Origin: Bacteroidota bacterium
GTDB taxonomy: Bacteria; Bacteroidota; Bacteroidia; Flavobacteriales; Flavobacteriaceae
Direction: 5' to 3'
Length of the DNA: 64,000 nt
Assembly (NCBI GenBank): GCA_023446155.1
Contig: JAEXIT010000020.1
Coordinates: 186,001-250,000, forward strand
Part shown: one piece after another, positions 17,694 to 26,883 of the stretch
Position numbering within the stretch: position 1 is the stretch's first letter
Layout of the letters: each line of letters opens with the position of its first letter
The notes under the pieces: generated by a model
The model's input: only the letters and a program-made list of their open reading frames with translations
Told to the model about the DNA's origin: nothing
The model's database searches: none
Made by a program: the position numbers and the translations under genes

Positions 17694-18755
17694 ATGAATA
17701 GTAAAATAATCGGTTCCGGAAGCTACATTCCCAATGTTACCGTAACCAATCTCGATTTTGCCCAGCATCAGTTTTTAAATGACGATGGAACGCCTTTTCC
17801 GTATGCCAATGATGTCGTTGCGCAAAAGTTTAAAGAAATTACAGGTATCGAAGAACGCCGTTATGTCGAAGATCAATTGTTGACTTCGGATATCGCCTAT
17901 TTTGCTGCTCAAAGAGCGATCGAAGATGCCGGAATCGATCCGGAAACCTTAGATTATATCATCTTTGCCCATAACTTTGGCAATGTCAAACAAGGCGCCA
18001 TTCAAACCGATATTCTTCCCAGTTTATCCGCGCGGGTAAAACACAGTCTTAAAATTAAAAATCCAAAATGTGTGGCCTACGATATTCTGTTTGGCTGTCC
18101 GGGTTGGATTGAGGGTATGATTCAGGCGAATGCCTATATCAAAGCCGGAATGGCCAAAAGATGTCTGGTAATCGGAGCGGAAACCCTATCCCGGGTTGTC
18201 GACATTCACGATCGCGACAGTATGATTTACTCCGATGGTGCCGGTGCTACGATTATAGAAGCTTCCGACGATGCGGATAGCGGAATACTTGCACACGAAA
18301 CCGCTTCATTTACCTATGATGAAGCCTATTTTCTATATTTTGGAAATTCTTTTAATGCCGATCACGATCCCAACGTACGCTATATCAAAATGTACGGCCG
18401 TAAGATTTACGAATTTGCTTTAAGTCAGGTACCGAAAGCCATGAAAGAATGCCTTGATAAAAGTGGTATTGCAATCGGGGAAGTCAAAAAAGTACTGATT
18501 CATCAGGCCAATGAAAAAATGGACGAAGCCATTATTCAGCGTTTTTTCCGTTTATACAAACAAACACCACCGGAAGGTGTCATGCCAATGAGCATCCACA
18601 AACTTGGAAATTCGAGTGTGGCGACCGTTCCGACACTATATGACTTATTGATAAAAGGAAAAATTGAAAATCAGGAACTTCATAAAGGAGATGTTATTAT
18701 CTTTGCATCCGTAGGCGCCGGCATGAACATAAACGCCTTCGTTTACCGATTATAA
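17694..18755 (+). CDS. 3-oxoacyl-ACP synthase III family protein (FabH-like)
   Basis: 353 residues, thiolase fold. The catalytic triad is visible: C135 in LFGCPGW, H270 in VLIHQAN and N near 303 in KLGNSSVA. FabH itself is usually about 330 residues. The insert near 25-45 (FLNDDGTPFPYAND) and the pairing with a methyltransferase and a glycosyltransferase argue for a specialised ketoacyl synthase rather than the housekeeping FabH. Two nt separate it from the methyltransferase gene. Confidence 0.88.
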   Translation: MNSKIIGSGSYIPNVTVTNLDFAQHQFLNDDGTPFPYANDVVAQKFKEITGIEERRYVEDQLLTSDIAYFAAQRAIEDAGIDPETLDYIIFAHNFGNVKQGAIQTDILPSLSARVKHSLKIKNPKCVAYDILFGCPGWIEGMIQANAYIKAGMAKRCLVIGAETLSRVVDIHDRDSMIYSDGAGATIIEASDDADSGILAHETASFTYDEAYFLYFGNSFNADHDPNVRYIKMYGRKIYEFALSQVPKAMKECLDKSGIAIGEVKKVLIHQANEKMDEAIIQRFFRLYKQTPPEGVMPMSIHKLGNSSVATVPTLYDLLIKGKIENQELHKGDVIIFASVGAGMNINAFVYRL

Positions 18756-18757
18756 CT

Positions 18758-19282
18758 ATGTACGAAAAAACATTTCCGAACAAGCGATTTAAACATACAC
18801 TGGCCTTTTTACAAAAACACATTTCCCCTTCGGAAGCCATTCTGGATTTGGGTGTTACCAACCCATTTTCCAAAATTATGAAAGAAAACGGCTATACCGT
18901 AACCAATACCAAAGGTGAAGATCTGGACCTGGATCAGACAGCACTTTCGGAAGGAAATTATTCGGTAACAACGGCTTTTGAAATTTTTGAACACCTGTTA
19001 AATCCGTTTACGGTTTTACAAAACATTCAATCGGACAAACTGGTTATTTCCATTCCGATGCGTTTGTGGTTTTCTCCGGCCTATCGCAGTAAAACCGATA
19101 TGTGGGATCGTCATTACCACGAATTTGAAGACTGGCAACTGGATTGGTTGCTGGAAAAAACCGGCTGGAAAATTCTGGATCGCGAAAAATTTACCAACCC
19201 GGTAAAACAGATCGGAATCCGACCGTTACTACGTCGTTTTACGCCGCGATATTATATCGTTTATGCTGAAAAAGTAAAATAA
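18758..19282 (+). CDS. Class I SAM-dependent methyltransferase-like protein
   Basis: 174 residues. ILDLGVTNPFSKIM (about 29-42) corresponds to motif I but lacks the usual GxGxG. EIFEHL (about 76-81) fits motif IV (the xxEHxxxP type), followed by DKLVISIP. Short, with no membrane segment. It sits between the ketoacyl synthase (2 nt before) and the glycosyltransferase (stop/start overlap TAATG), so it is cotranslated. Substrate unknown. The weakened motif I leaves activity uncertain. Confidence 0.75.
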   Translation: MYEKTFPNKRFKHTLAFLQKHISPSEAILDLGVTNPFSKIMKENGYTVTNTKGEDLDLDQTALSEGNYSVTTAFEIFEHLLNPFTVLQNIQSDKLVISIPMRLWFSPAYRSKTDMWDRHYHEFEDWQLDWLLEKTGWKILDREKFTNPVKQIGIRPLLRRFTPRYYIVYAEKVK

Positions 19283-20130
19283 TGAGGTATTATATCGTTA
19301 TTCCGGCACATAATGAGGAAGCCTTTATTTCGCTAACACTGAAATCGTTGGCCGCGCAAACCGTACTTCCGCAACAGCTTGTGGTGGTGAACGACAATTC
19401 TACCGACAACACCCATACAATTGTTTCTGATTTTGCAGTACGCTATCCCTGGATTTCGATCATCGAAAAAAAATCGGATGCCATTCACTTACCCGGAAGC
19501 AAAGTTATTCAGGCGTTTCAAAAAGGATTCGAACAATTGGACGGTAATTACGATTTTATTGTAAAACTGGATGCCGACCTGATTCTTCCTCAAAATTATT
19601 TCGAAACGATTATTCGTATTTTTCAAAGTGATCCCAAAATTGGTATGGCTGGCGGTTTTGCATATATCGAAAAAAATGGCGGCTGGATACTGGAAAATCT
19701 GACCGATAAAGATCATATCCGCGGTGCTTTTAAAGCCTATCGCAAAGCGTGCTTTGAACAGATTGGCGGACTAAAACCAGCTATGGGCTGGGACACGGTT
19801 GACGAATTGCTGTGTAAATTTTACAACTGGAAAGTCGTAACCGATACAAGCTTACATGTAAAACACCTCAAACCCACTGGAGCGAATTACAACAAAACGG
19901 CGCGCTACAAACAAGGTGCTGCGTTTTACAGTTTGCGTTACGGATTTACAATTACCGCCATCGCCTCGTTAAAACTGGCGCTACTAAAAAAGAAGCCCCT
20001 TCTTTTTATCGATTATATGATTGGCTTCTTAAAAGCCTGGATGGGTAAAAAACCGTATTTGGTCACGCCGGAACAAGGTCGTTTTATTCGGAAATACCGT
20101 TTTCAAAAAATGAAAGCCAAGCTTTCATAA
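19282..20130 (+). CDS. Family 2 glycosyltransferase
   Basis: 282 residues. GT-A fold with VIPAHNEEAFISLTLKSLA (about 5-23), VVNDNSTDNT and the metal-binding DADLILP (about 95-101). KPAMGWDTVDELL is the acceptor-side region. A hydrophobic stretch near 220-255 may be a membrane association. It completes the three-gene set with the FabH-like synthase and the methyltransferase, suggesting a small pathway that builds or decorates a lipid or polyketide; the product cannot be read from the sequence. Confidence 0.88.
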   Translation: MRYYIVIPAHNEEAFISLTLKSLAAQTVLPQQLVVVNDNSTDNTHTIVSDFAVRYPWISIIEKKSDAIHLPGSKVIQAFQKGFEQLDGNYDFIVKLDADLILPQNYFETIIRIFQSDPKIGMAGGFAYIEKNGGWILENLTDKDHIRGAFKAYRKACFEQIGGLKPAMGWDTVDELLCKFYNWKVVTDTSLHVKHLKPTGANYNKTARYKQGAAFYSLRYGFTITAIASLKLALLKKKPLLFIDYMIGFLKAWMGKKPYLVTPEQGRFIRKYRFQKMKAKLS

Positions 20131-20202
20131 GCCAAAAAACTCCATCGCGATACCCCATAACTCGTAACTTATTGGTATTTTAGCCAAGATTTATTAAATA
20201 TT

Positions 20203-20946
20203 ATGCTTAGATATCTGTCACAAATAGGAAAATACTTCCTGATGTTGAAAGAAGTCTTCAACAAACCGACAAAATGGTCGGCGATGAAGCAGCTAATTTT
20301 CAAAGAAATAGACGATTTAATTATCGGATCACTGGGAATTGTGGCGTTTATTTCGTTTTTCGTTGGTGGCGTTGTGGCCATCCAAACGGCGTTAAACTTA
20401 ACCAACCCGTTAATCCCGAAATACCTGATTGGTTTTGCGACCCGTCAATCGGTAATTCTGGAATTTGCACCTACTTTTATCTCCATTATTATGGCGGGTA
20501 AAATGGGATCCTTTATTACGTCCAGTATCGGAACGATGCGCGTAACCGAACAAATCGACGCATTAGAAGTAATGGGAATCAACTCCCTGAACTATCTGGT
20601 ATTCCCAAAAGTAATCGCACTACTCTTGTATCCGTTTGTGATCGGTTTGAGTATGTTTTTGGGAATTTTAGGAGGATGGATCGCCGGTGTTTACGGTGGA
20701 TTTGCCTCAAGTGATGAATTTATGACCGGTTTACAGGTGGAATTTATTCCGTTTCACGTAGTCTATGCTTTCCTTAAAACCATTGTATTTGCCTTATTAC
20801 TGGCAACAATACCATCGTTTCACGGCTATTATATGAAAGGTGGCGCTTTGGAAGTAGGTAAAGCCAGTACGACGTCATTTGTGTGGACCAGTGTGGCGAT
20901 TATCCTTGCGAATTACATTTTAACACAATTACTTTTAACCAAATAA
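20203..20946 (+). CDS. mlaE: MlaE-type lipid ABC transporter permease
   Basis: 247 residues with five to six membrane helices. The MlaE signature covers about 85-150: EFAPTFISIIMAGKMGSFIT, then MRVTEQIDALEVMGIN. Such permeases move phospholipid between the inner and outer membrane together with an MlaF ATPase and an MCE protein. MlaF follows by 2 nt. No MCE (MlaD) gene is adjacent in the window. Confidence 0.92.
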   Translation: MLRYLSQIGKYFLMLKEVFNKPTKWSAMKQLIFKEIDDLIIGSLGIVAFISFFVGGVVAIQTALNLTNPLIPKYLIGFATRQSVILEFAPTFISIIMAGKMGSFITSSIGTMRVTEQIDALEVMGINSLNYLVFPKVIALLLYPFVIGLSMFLGILGGWIAGVYGGFASSDEFMTGLQVEFIPFHVVYAFLKTIVFALLLATIPSFHGYYMKGGALEVGKASTTSFVWTSVAIILANYILTQLLLTK

Positions 20947-20948
20947 TC

Positions 20949-21713
20949 ATGATAGAAGTAAAAAATATCGAGAAATCATTTGGTGACACTATGGTTTTAA
21001 AAGGGATTTCCACGGTTTTTGACACCGGGAAGACCAATTTGATCATTGGTCAGAGTGGTTCCGGGAAAACCGTATTATTAAAAAGCCTATTAGGTATTCA
21101 TACCCCGGACAAAGGGACGATTTCATTTGACGGTCGGATTTATTCGGAACTTACCAATGACGAAAAGCGTGATTTGCGAACTGAAATCGGAATGGTATTT
21201 CAGGGAAGTGCGTTGTTCGATTCGATGACCGTAGAGGAAAACATTGGTTTCCCGCTAAAAATGTTTACCAATAAAAACCCGCGTGAAATTCAGGAACGCG
21301 TAGATTTTGTAATCGACCGTGTAAAACTGATCAACGCCCATAAAAAGAAACCTTCCGAAATATCCGGAGGAATGCAAAAGCGTGTGGCGATTGCCCGTGC
21401 GATTGTGAACAATCCGAAATATTTATTTTGTGATGAACCGAACTCCGGTTTGGATCCAAAAACATCAATTGTAATCGACAACCTGATTCAGGAAATCACC
21501 GAGGAATACAACATCACCACAGTGATCAACACGCACGATATGAACTCGGTTATGGAAATCGGAGAAAAAATTATTTTCCTAAAAGAGGGAATTCTGGCTT
21601 GGGAAGGTACCAAACGGGAGATCTTTAAAACGGACAACGAAGCGATAGTCGACTTTGTATATTCGTCGAACCTGTTTAAAAAAGTGCGAAAAGCACAGAA
21701 CAGAGAGTTATAA
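20949..21713 (+). CDS. mlaF: MlaF-type ABC transporter ATPase
   Basis: 254 residues from MIEVKNIEKSFGDT; earlier in-frame codons lie inside mlaE and are rejected. Walker A GQSGSGKT (about 36-43), Q-loop VFQGSALFDS, signature ISGGMQKR, Walker B YLFCDEPNSGLDP (a D-E-P-N variant of the usual DEPT/DEPF) and H-loop NTHDM. It powers the MlaE permease for outer-membrane lipid transport. A bidirectional terminator follows. Confidence 0.93.
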   Translation: MIEVKNIEKSFGDTMVLKGISTVFDTGKTNLIIGQSGSGKTVLLKSLLGIHTPDKGTISFDGRIYSELTNDEKRDLRTEIGMVFQGSALFDSMTVEENIGFPLKMFTNKNPREIQERVDFVIDRVKLINAHKKKPSEISGGMQKRVAIARAIVNNPKYLFCDEPNSGLDPKTSIVIDNLIQEITEEYNITTVINTHDMNSVMEIGEKIIFLKEGILAWEGTKREIFKTDNEAIVDFVYSSNLFKKVRKAQNREL

Positions 21714-21734
21714 AGGAACAAAACTGTATTCCAT

Positions 21735-21764
21735 AAAAAAATGCCTCCATCGGAGGCATTTTTT
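21735..21764. terminator. Bidirectional terminator
   Basis: AAAATGCCTCC / GGAGGCATTTT with a 3-nt loop and A/T tracts both ways, between convergent mlaF and the guanylyltransferase gene. Confidence 0.9.
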
Positions 21765-21771
21765 ACAGGCT

Positions 21772-22836
21772 TTATTTCTTATCTAATAAATTACTTATTT
21801 TCTTAATCTCCTGCTCCTTATCTTTAGGAAAGATCAGAAGCGTATCGTTTTTATCTACCACGATAAAATCGCTTAAACCGTTAATCACCACCAATTTTTT
21901 ACCTTCAGTACGGATAATATTATTGGAAGCATTTTCCAGGATCATCGTCGCATTTACTACCGCATTAAACTGGTCGTCTTTCGGCAATTTTTCATGTAGT
22001 GATCCCCAGGTTCCCAAATCGTTCCAATCGAAAGTAGCGGGTAAAACAAATACGTTTTTCGCCTTTTCCAACACGGCATAATCGATTGAAATATTTTCGG
22101 CATCCGGATAGATCGAATTGATAAACTCCTGTTCTCTTGGTGTATTGTAAAAGTCCATTCCCTTTTCGAAAAGGCGTAGCATTTCGGGCTGAAAATTTTC
22201 AAAAGCTTCGGTAATCGAACGGATACTCCAGATAAAAATCCCGGCATTCCACAGGAAATTACGGCTTTGAATAAACGCTTTTGCTGTAGCATAATCCGGT
22301 TTTTCCCGAAACTGTACTACTTTTTTAATCGGATTGTTATCGAGCTTGTTGTATTCGATATAACCATATCCCGTATTCGGAAAGGTCGGTAAAATCCCCA
22401 ATGTCATTAAAACATTATTTTGAGAACAGTACTCGAATGATCTGTGAAGATTGGCTATAAACTGATCTTCATCTTCAATCCAGTGATCACTCGGAGCCAC
22501 GACTACTAAAGCATCCGGGTTTTGTCGTTTTATTTTTAAGGATGCAAATACGATACAAGGCGCCGTATTTCGCATTACAGGCTCCAGGATTACCTGATCC
22601 TGTTTTACCTGAGGTAATTGTTCCAACACCAGCTGATTATAGCGTTCATTGGTTAAAATCAATATGTTTTCTTCGGGAACAATCTTCGAAAGTCGGCTAA
22701 ATGTTTTCTGGATCAGGGTTTCCCCGGTTCCCAGCATATCGTGGAACTGTTTGGGGAAGTCGACTGTACTTACTGGCCAAAACCGGGATCCAACCCCACC
22801 GGCCATTAGTATTGCATAATAATTTTTATTCATCAT
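21772..22836 (-). CDS. manC: Mannose-1-phosphate guanylyltransferase
   Basis: 354 residues. GTP + mannose-1-P to GDP-mannose, the donor for surface polysaccharides. The nucleotidyltransferase signature is AILMAGGVGSRFWPVS (about 8-23), followed by VVAPSDHWIEDE and FREKPDYATAKAF with FLWNAGIFIW. Single-domain form without the C-terminal isomerase. The second Met (MNKNYY) is an equally good start. It is the last gene of a minus-strand run that may begin at the M28 peptidase. Confidence 0.92.
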   Translation of the reverse strand: MMNKNYYAILMAGGVGSRFWPVSTVDFPKQFHDMLGTGETLIQKTFSRLSKIVPEENILILTNERYNQLVLEQLPQVKQDQVILEPVMRNTAPCIVFASLKIKRQNPDALVVVAPSDHWIEDEDQFIANLHRSFEYCSQNNVLMTLGILPTFPNTGYGYIEYNKLDNNPIKKVVQFREKPDYATAKAFIQSRNFLWNAGIFIWSIRSITEAFENFQPEMLRLFEKGMDFYNTPREQEFINSIYPDAENISIDYAVLEKAKNVFVLPATFDWNDLGTWGSLHEKLPKDDQFNAVVNATMILENASNNIIRTEGKKLVVINGLSDFIVVDKNDTLLIFPKDKEQEIKKISNLLDKK

Positions 22837-22871
22837 ATACTGCCAAATGATATGGCTACTTCTTTAGTTTA

Positions 22872-23471
22872 TTATCCGGGTAACAATTCGACTTCGGCAT
22901 TGGGATTAAACAGGTAAACTTTACCCGAACTCAATTCCATACATTCAAATCGCTTTATTCGTTGTGCCCCTTTTTTAAAAATCCTTCCGTTATGTATGCG
23001 GAAGACACTTCCATATGGGATTTCAAATATATAATTTTTATCGTTAGCCGGATCAAATTGTTTTAAAGCGAGTGCTAATGTTGCATCGGTATCACTACTG
23101 GCTTTAGGGTTACGAAAATGTCGTGCCAGCAATGGTAACAACTGATTTGGAAAAATCTCCGGCCGTAAAAACGGCACCATCAATCGTTGAAAGGTACTTT
23201 TCCATTCGTCCCCATGCGGTTTAATCGTTCGTCCGTATTTTTCGAAAGCAACCAAATGGGCGATTTCATGAATCAGCGTCATTAAAAACCGGTATTTATT
23301 CAGACTCGCATTAACAGTAATCTGATGATAACCGTCCGGATGCTTCCGATAATCACCATGTCGGGTTACCCTTTCATTAACGATTTTCAGATGCACGCGA
23401 TTGAGCTTTATCATCTCAAAAACGGTATCCAGTGCGTGTTCCGGTATATAAGGTGCTAATTTATCTTTCAT
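22872..23471 (-). CDS. SprT-like domain protein
   Basis: 199 residues. The zincin motif LIHEIAHLVAFEKYG (about 65-79) gives two histidine ligands and the catalytic glutamate, and HGDEWKSTFQRL supplies the third-ligand region (H near 87). This matches SprT-like (WSS1/SPRTN-related) proteins. The C-terminal half (about 130-199) resembles the zinc-ribbon part of SprT but without a clear cysteine quartet. Physiological role unknown. It lies 19 nt after the SDR gene. Confidence 0.85.
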   Translation of the reverse strand: MKDKLAPYIPEHALDTVFEMIKLNRVHLKIVNERVTRHGDYRKHPDGYHQITVNASLNKYRFLMTLIHEIAHLVAFEKYGRTIKPHGDEWKSTFQRLMVPFLRPEIFPNQLLPLLARHFRNPKASSDTDATLALALKQFDPANDKNYIFEIPYGSVFRIHNGRIFKKGAQRIKRFECMELSSGKVYLFNPNAEVELLPG

Positions 23472-23490
23472 GTGAATTCCCCTTACGCTT

Positions 23491-24168
23491 TTAAGGCGTG
23501 GTTGAAGAAACCTGTAATACTTTTCCGTTGAAGTATTTATTTCCGTTCAGTGCAAAATCAAAAATATAATCGGCCATTTCTTTTGCGTTTAACGGCGCTT
23601 CGTATCCCGGGAAGGCTTCCTGCAGCATTTCCGTCTGAACGGCGCCTAATGCCAATACATTAAAGGCTATCCCCTTTTCTTTATACTCTTCGGCCAGCAA
23701 TTCCGATAAGGTAATTACGGCTCCTTTACTCGAGCTATACGCCGCCAATCCGGCAAATTTCATACTTCCCTGAATTCCCCCCATACTGCTAATCGTTAGC
23801 ACATGACTTCCTTTTTGCAGGTACGGAATACACACACGGGTTAAATGGGCTACTCCAAAAACATTTACTTTATAGATATTTTCGAATTCCTGAGTCGAAA
23901 TTTCCCCGAATGGTTTTAGCAACAATGCTCCGGCATTGTGGATTAGGATATCCACTTTTTTCCAGGTCGCATCGATAAATTGTTTTACTTTTTCCAGATC
24001 TTGCTCCACTGACAAATCAATACTCAAACAGCTAATATTTTCATTTTCGAGTAAAGCCTGCGGTTGTTTTCGCGACAAAGCCAACACCTGGTGTCCGGCA
24101 GCAGCAAATTCCAAAGCCAGTTCATATCCGATTCCCCTGCTGGTTCCTGTTATGATAATGTTTTTCAT
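23491..24168 (-). CDS. Short-chain dehydrogenase/reductase
   Basis: 225 residues, classical SDR: cofactor loop TGTSRGIG (about 7-14), NAGALLL (about 77-83), catalytic serine in LTISSMGG and YSSSKGA with Tyr and Lys (about 144-150). The arginine-like loop after the first strand (ALSRKQPQ) suggests NADPH. The substrate is not indicated. It is set between an M28 peptidase (31 nt) and a SprT-like gene (19 nt), probably one transcript. Confidence 0.9.
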   Translation of the reverse strand: MKNIIITGTSRGIGYELALEFAAAGHQVLALSRKQPQALLENENISCLSIDLSVEQDLEKVKQFIDATWKKVDILIHNAGALLLKPFGEISTQEFENIYKVNVFGVAHLTRVCIPYLQKGSHVLTISSMGGIQGSMKFAGLAAYSSSKGAVITLSELLAEEYKEKGIAFNVLALGAVQTEMLQEAFPGYEAPLNAKEMADYIFDFALNGNKYFNGKVLQVSSTTP

Positions 24169-24199
24169 TTTACGGTAAAATCCTGTTCGATTTTATAGT

Positions 24200-25162
24200 T
24201 TAATTTAATTTAATCTCTTTTGTTTTGGAATTCGTCATTCCTTCCACTGCCGGGATAATCTCTTTGGCATAGGCCGCCATATGTGCCGTATCCATTAACT
24301 TAAATTCGTCCAACGGATGGTGGTAATAGGAATAATTTTCAAAGTCGAACGTACAAACCGTTTGTGCCGGCACGTTAAATTCGACGAAAAACGGATAATT
24401 ATCCGAGGCCATAAAAAGGCGGTATTGTAATTCCACTTCTAAAAAACCTACGGTTTTCTTTTGGGTATATTCATTGATTTTTTCCGACATGTTCGATTTT
24501 CCGAAACCGGTTATATAGGACGCAAATTCCCGCTTCATCGGCACACCCAACATTTCAAAATTCAACATGGTATACAGATTAAAATGTTGTGCTTTTAATT
24601 TTCGCGCCAGATGGTACGATCCCAATAACCCTTTTTCCTCCGCCGAAAAAAATGCTACCAATATGCTTCTTTTATTCGTTTTATTTTTGGCAAAGTATTT
24701 CGCTACTTCCGACATTACCGTTGTTCCGGATGCATTATCGTTGGCACCATTAGCAATATCATCACCGTTAACCGGCGTTGACACCCGTCCGATATGATCG
24801 TAATGCGCTCCGATAATCACAAACTCATTTTTAAGCTTCGGGTCGTTTCCTTCGATAACCCCTACGATATTAAAAGCCGGTTTATGAAAATTATCCAACG
24901 TATCCCGATAGGTTTTAAAATAGGGTTTGATATTATTTTCCCGCATCAGATTTTCGAGATATACCGCTGCTTTTTCGATTCCTTTACTTCCGCTATCACG
25001 CCCTTCCAGTTCGTCGGAAGCAAGGTATTGCAAGGTATTGGCAACTTCCTGTTGCTTCACTTCATAAGCCGCCGCAGGAGTCGTAGTTGCGTTATCATTT
25101 TTGGTATTCGATGTTGCACATCCCAGTAATACGAATGGTAAAAGGTAAAGTGTTTTTTTCAT
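24200..25162 (-). CDS. M28 family zinc aminopeptidase, lipoprotein
   Basis: 320 residues. A lipobox LLGC at residues 12-15 predicts a lipoprotein, followed by a Thr/Ala-rich linker. The M28 ligands are visible: GAHYDHIG (H), NGANDNASGT (D), SAEEKGLLGS (catalytic E and ligand E), NFEMLG (about 200) and YYHHPLDEF (H). Di-zinc aminopeptidases of this type trim extracytoplasmic peptides. First gene of the run towards manC. Confidence 0.93.
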   Translation of the reverse strand: MKKTLYLLPFVLLGCATSNTKNDNATTTPAAAYEVKQQEVANTLQYLASDELEGRDSGSKGIEKAAVYLENLMRENNIKPYFKTYRDTLDNFHKPAFNIVGVIEGNDPKLKNEFVIIGAHYDHIGRVSTPVNGDDIANGANDNASGTTVMSEVAKYFAKNKTNKRSILVAFFSAEEKGLLGSYHLARKLKAQHFNLYTMLNFEMLGVPMKREFASYITGFGKSNMSEKINEYTQKKTVGFLEVELQYRLFMASDNYPFFVEFNVPAQTVCTFDFENYSYYHHPLDEFKLMDTAHMAAYAKEIIPAVEGMTNSKTKEIKLN

Positions 25163-25196
25163 AGAGGAGTCTTTTTTACACTTTCGCTAAAATACT

Positions 25197-25228
25197 AAAA
25201 ATCCCGTCCTGAATATCAAGACGGGATT
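25197..25228 (-). terminator. Terminator of the PDH genes
   Basis: AATCCCGTC / GACGGGATT stem, 11-nt loop, with a T run on the minus strand (plus-strand AAAAA at 25197). It lies 24 nt past the E2 stop. Confidence 0.85.
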
Positions 25229-25251
25229 GATTTATTTGGAATATTTCCAGA

Positions 25252-26877
25252 TTACGCCAGCATGGTTACCGGGTTTTCCAGATATTGTCGTAATGTTTGT
25301 AAGAACTGCGCTCCGGTTGCCCCGTCAACAGTTCTGTGATCGCATGCAAGGGTTACTTTCATCGTATTTCCTACTACGATTTGTCCGTTGCGAACCACCG
25401 GTTTTTCAACAATGGCACCTACGGATAAAATGGCCGAGTTTGGTTGGTTGATGATTGAGGTAAATTCGGTAATTCCGAACATTCCCAGATTCGAAACAGT
25501 GAATGTACTACCTTCCATTTCGGCTGGTTGTAATTTTTTGTTTCGGGCTCTTCCGGCTACGTCTTTTACATTGGCACCGATTTGAGACAAGGTCATCTGA
25601 TCTGCAAAACGCAATACCGGAACAACCAATCCGTCTTCTACCGCTACCGCTACACCGATATTTACATGGTGATTGATTACCGTTACATCGTCTTTCCACT
25701 GTGAATTTACCTGCGGGTGTTTTTTCAACGCCATCGCACAAGCTTTAATCACCATATCGTTAAACGACACTTTAGTGTCTGGCAATCCGTTAATCATCTC
25801 ACGGGAAGCCATCGCATTGTCCATAGCCACTTCGATCGTCAGGTAATAATGTGGCGCTGTAAACTTCGATTCCGCCAATCTGCGGGCGATCGTTTTACGC
25901 ATTTGTGAGTTTTTCACTTCTTCCACATAGGTTTCACCGGCCGGAACGAAAGGTTTTACCGGAGTCGCAGCAGCTGTAGCAGCCGGTGCGCTTGCGGTTT
26001 GCGGTTGTACCGAAGCCGCCTGAGGCGTAAAGCTCTCTACGTCTTTTTTAACGATACGTCCGTTTTCGCCGGTTCCTTTTACCTGAGCCAAATCCACACC
26101 TTTTTCCTGTGCGATTTTTTTAGCCAAAGGCGATGCCAAAACACGTCCGTTAACGGTTGTTGTTTGTGGCGCTGCAGTTGTTGCAGTTGGCTCTTTTACT
26201 TCTGTTTTGGTTTCCGCAACGGTTTCTACTGAACCTCCGGCTTTGTAATTCGCAGCAAGTGCGCTTACATCGGTACCGGCAGGACCAATAATCGCCAGAA
26301 TACTGTCAACCGGAGCCGACTGTCCTTCCTGAACACCGATATACAAAAGTGTACCGGAGTTAAACGATTCGAATTCCATGGTTGCCTTATCCGTTTCGAT
26401 TTCAGCCAGGATATCTCCTTCCGAAACGCTATCTCCGATCTTTTTCAACCAGGTTGCTACGGTACCGTCGGTCATCGTATCACTCAGACGCGGCATCGTA
26501 ACTATTTTTACACCGGCAGGAATTTCAGCCGCCTGTGATTTTGATTCTGTTTTTACGTCATCCGAAGCCGGAGCCGTTTCTTCTTTCGGAGTGGCTACCG
26601 CAGGCTGACCACCACTTAATAAAGCGGAAATATCTTCACCCGGGTTACCGATAATAGCCAATAAAGCATCTACCGGTGCTGATTCTCCTTCCTGAATTCC
26701 GATGTGCAATAAGGTTCCCGAATTAAAGGATTCGAATTCCATGGTTGCTTTATCGGTCTCAATTTCTGCAAGAATATCGCCTTCTTTAACAACATCTCCT
26801 ACTTTCTTTAACCAAGTCGCCACAACACCTTCTGTCATGGTGTCACTTAGACGGGGCATGGTAACAACTACTGCCAT
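25252..26877 (-). CDS. pdhC: Pyruvate dehydrogenase E2, dihydrolipoamide acetyltransferase
   Basis: 541 residues. Two lipoyl domains in tandem with lipoylation lysines K43 and K164 in identical ETDKATMEFES contexts, joined by Ala/Pro/Glu-rich linkers. Then a peripheral-subunit-binding domain (about 243-280, ASPLAKKIAQEKGVDL) and a catalytic acyltransferase domain with CDHRTVDGATGAQF near the C-terminus. It transfers the acetyl group from E1 to CoA. Only 6 nt separate it from E1-alpha. E1-beta is not adjacent. Confidence 0.96.
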   Translation of the reverse strand: MAVVVTMPRLSDTMTEGVVATWLKKVGDVVKEGDILAEIETDKATMEFESFNSGTLLHIGIQEGESAPVDALLAIIGNPGEDISALLSGGQPAVATPKEETAPASDDVKTESKSQAAEIPAGVKIVTMPRLSDTMTDGTVATWLKKIGDSVSEGDILAEIETDKATMEFESFNSGTLLYIGVQEGQSAPVDSILAIIGPAGTDVSALAANYKAGGSVETVAETKTEVKEPTATTAAPQTTTVNGRVLASPLAKKIAQEKGVDLAQVKGTGENGRIVKKDVESFTPQAASVQPQTASAPAATAAATPVKPFVPAGETYVEEVKNSQMRKTIARRLAESKFTAPHYYLTIEVAMDNAMASREMINGLPDTKVSFNDMVIKACAMALKKHPQVNSQWKDDVTVINHHVNIGVAVAVEDGLVVPVLRFADQMTLSQIGANVKDVAGRARNKKLQPAEMEGSTFTVSNLGMFGITEFTSIINQPNSAILSVGAIVEKPVVRNGQIVVGNTMKVTLACDHRTVDGATGAQFLQTLRQYLENPVTMLA

Positions 26878-26883
26878 AATCGA

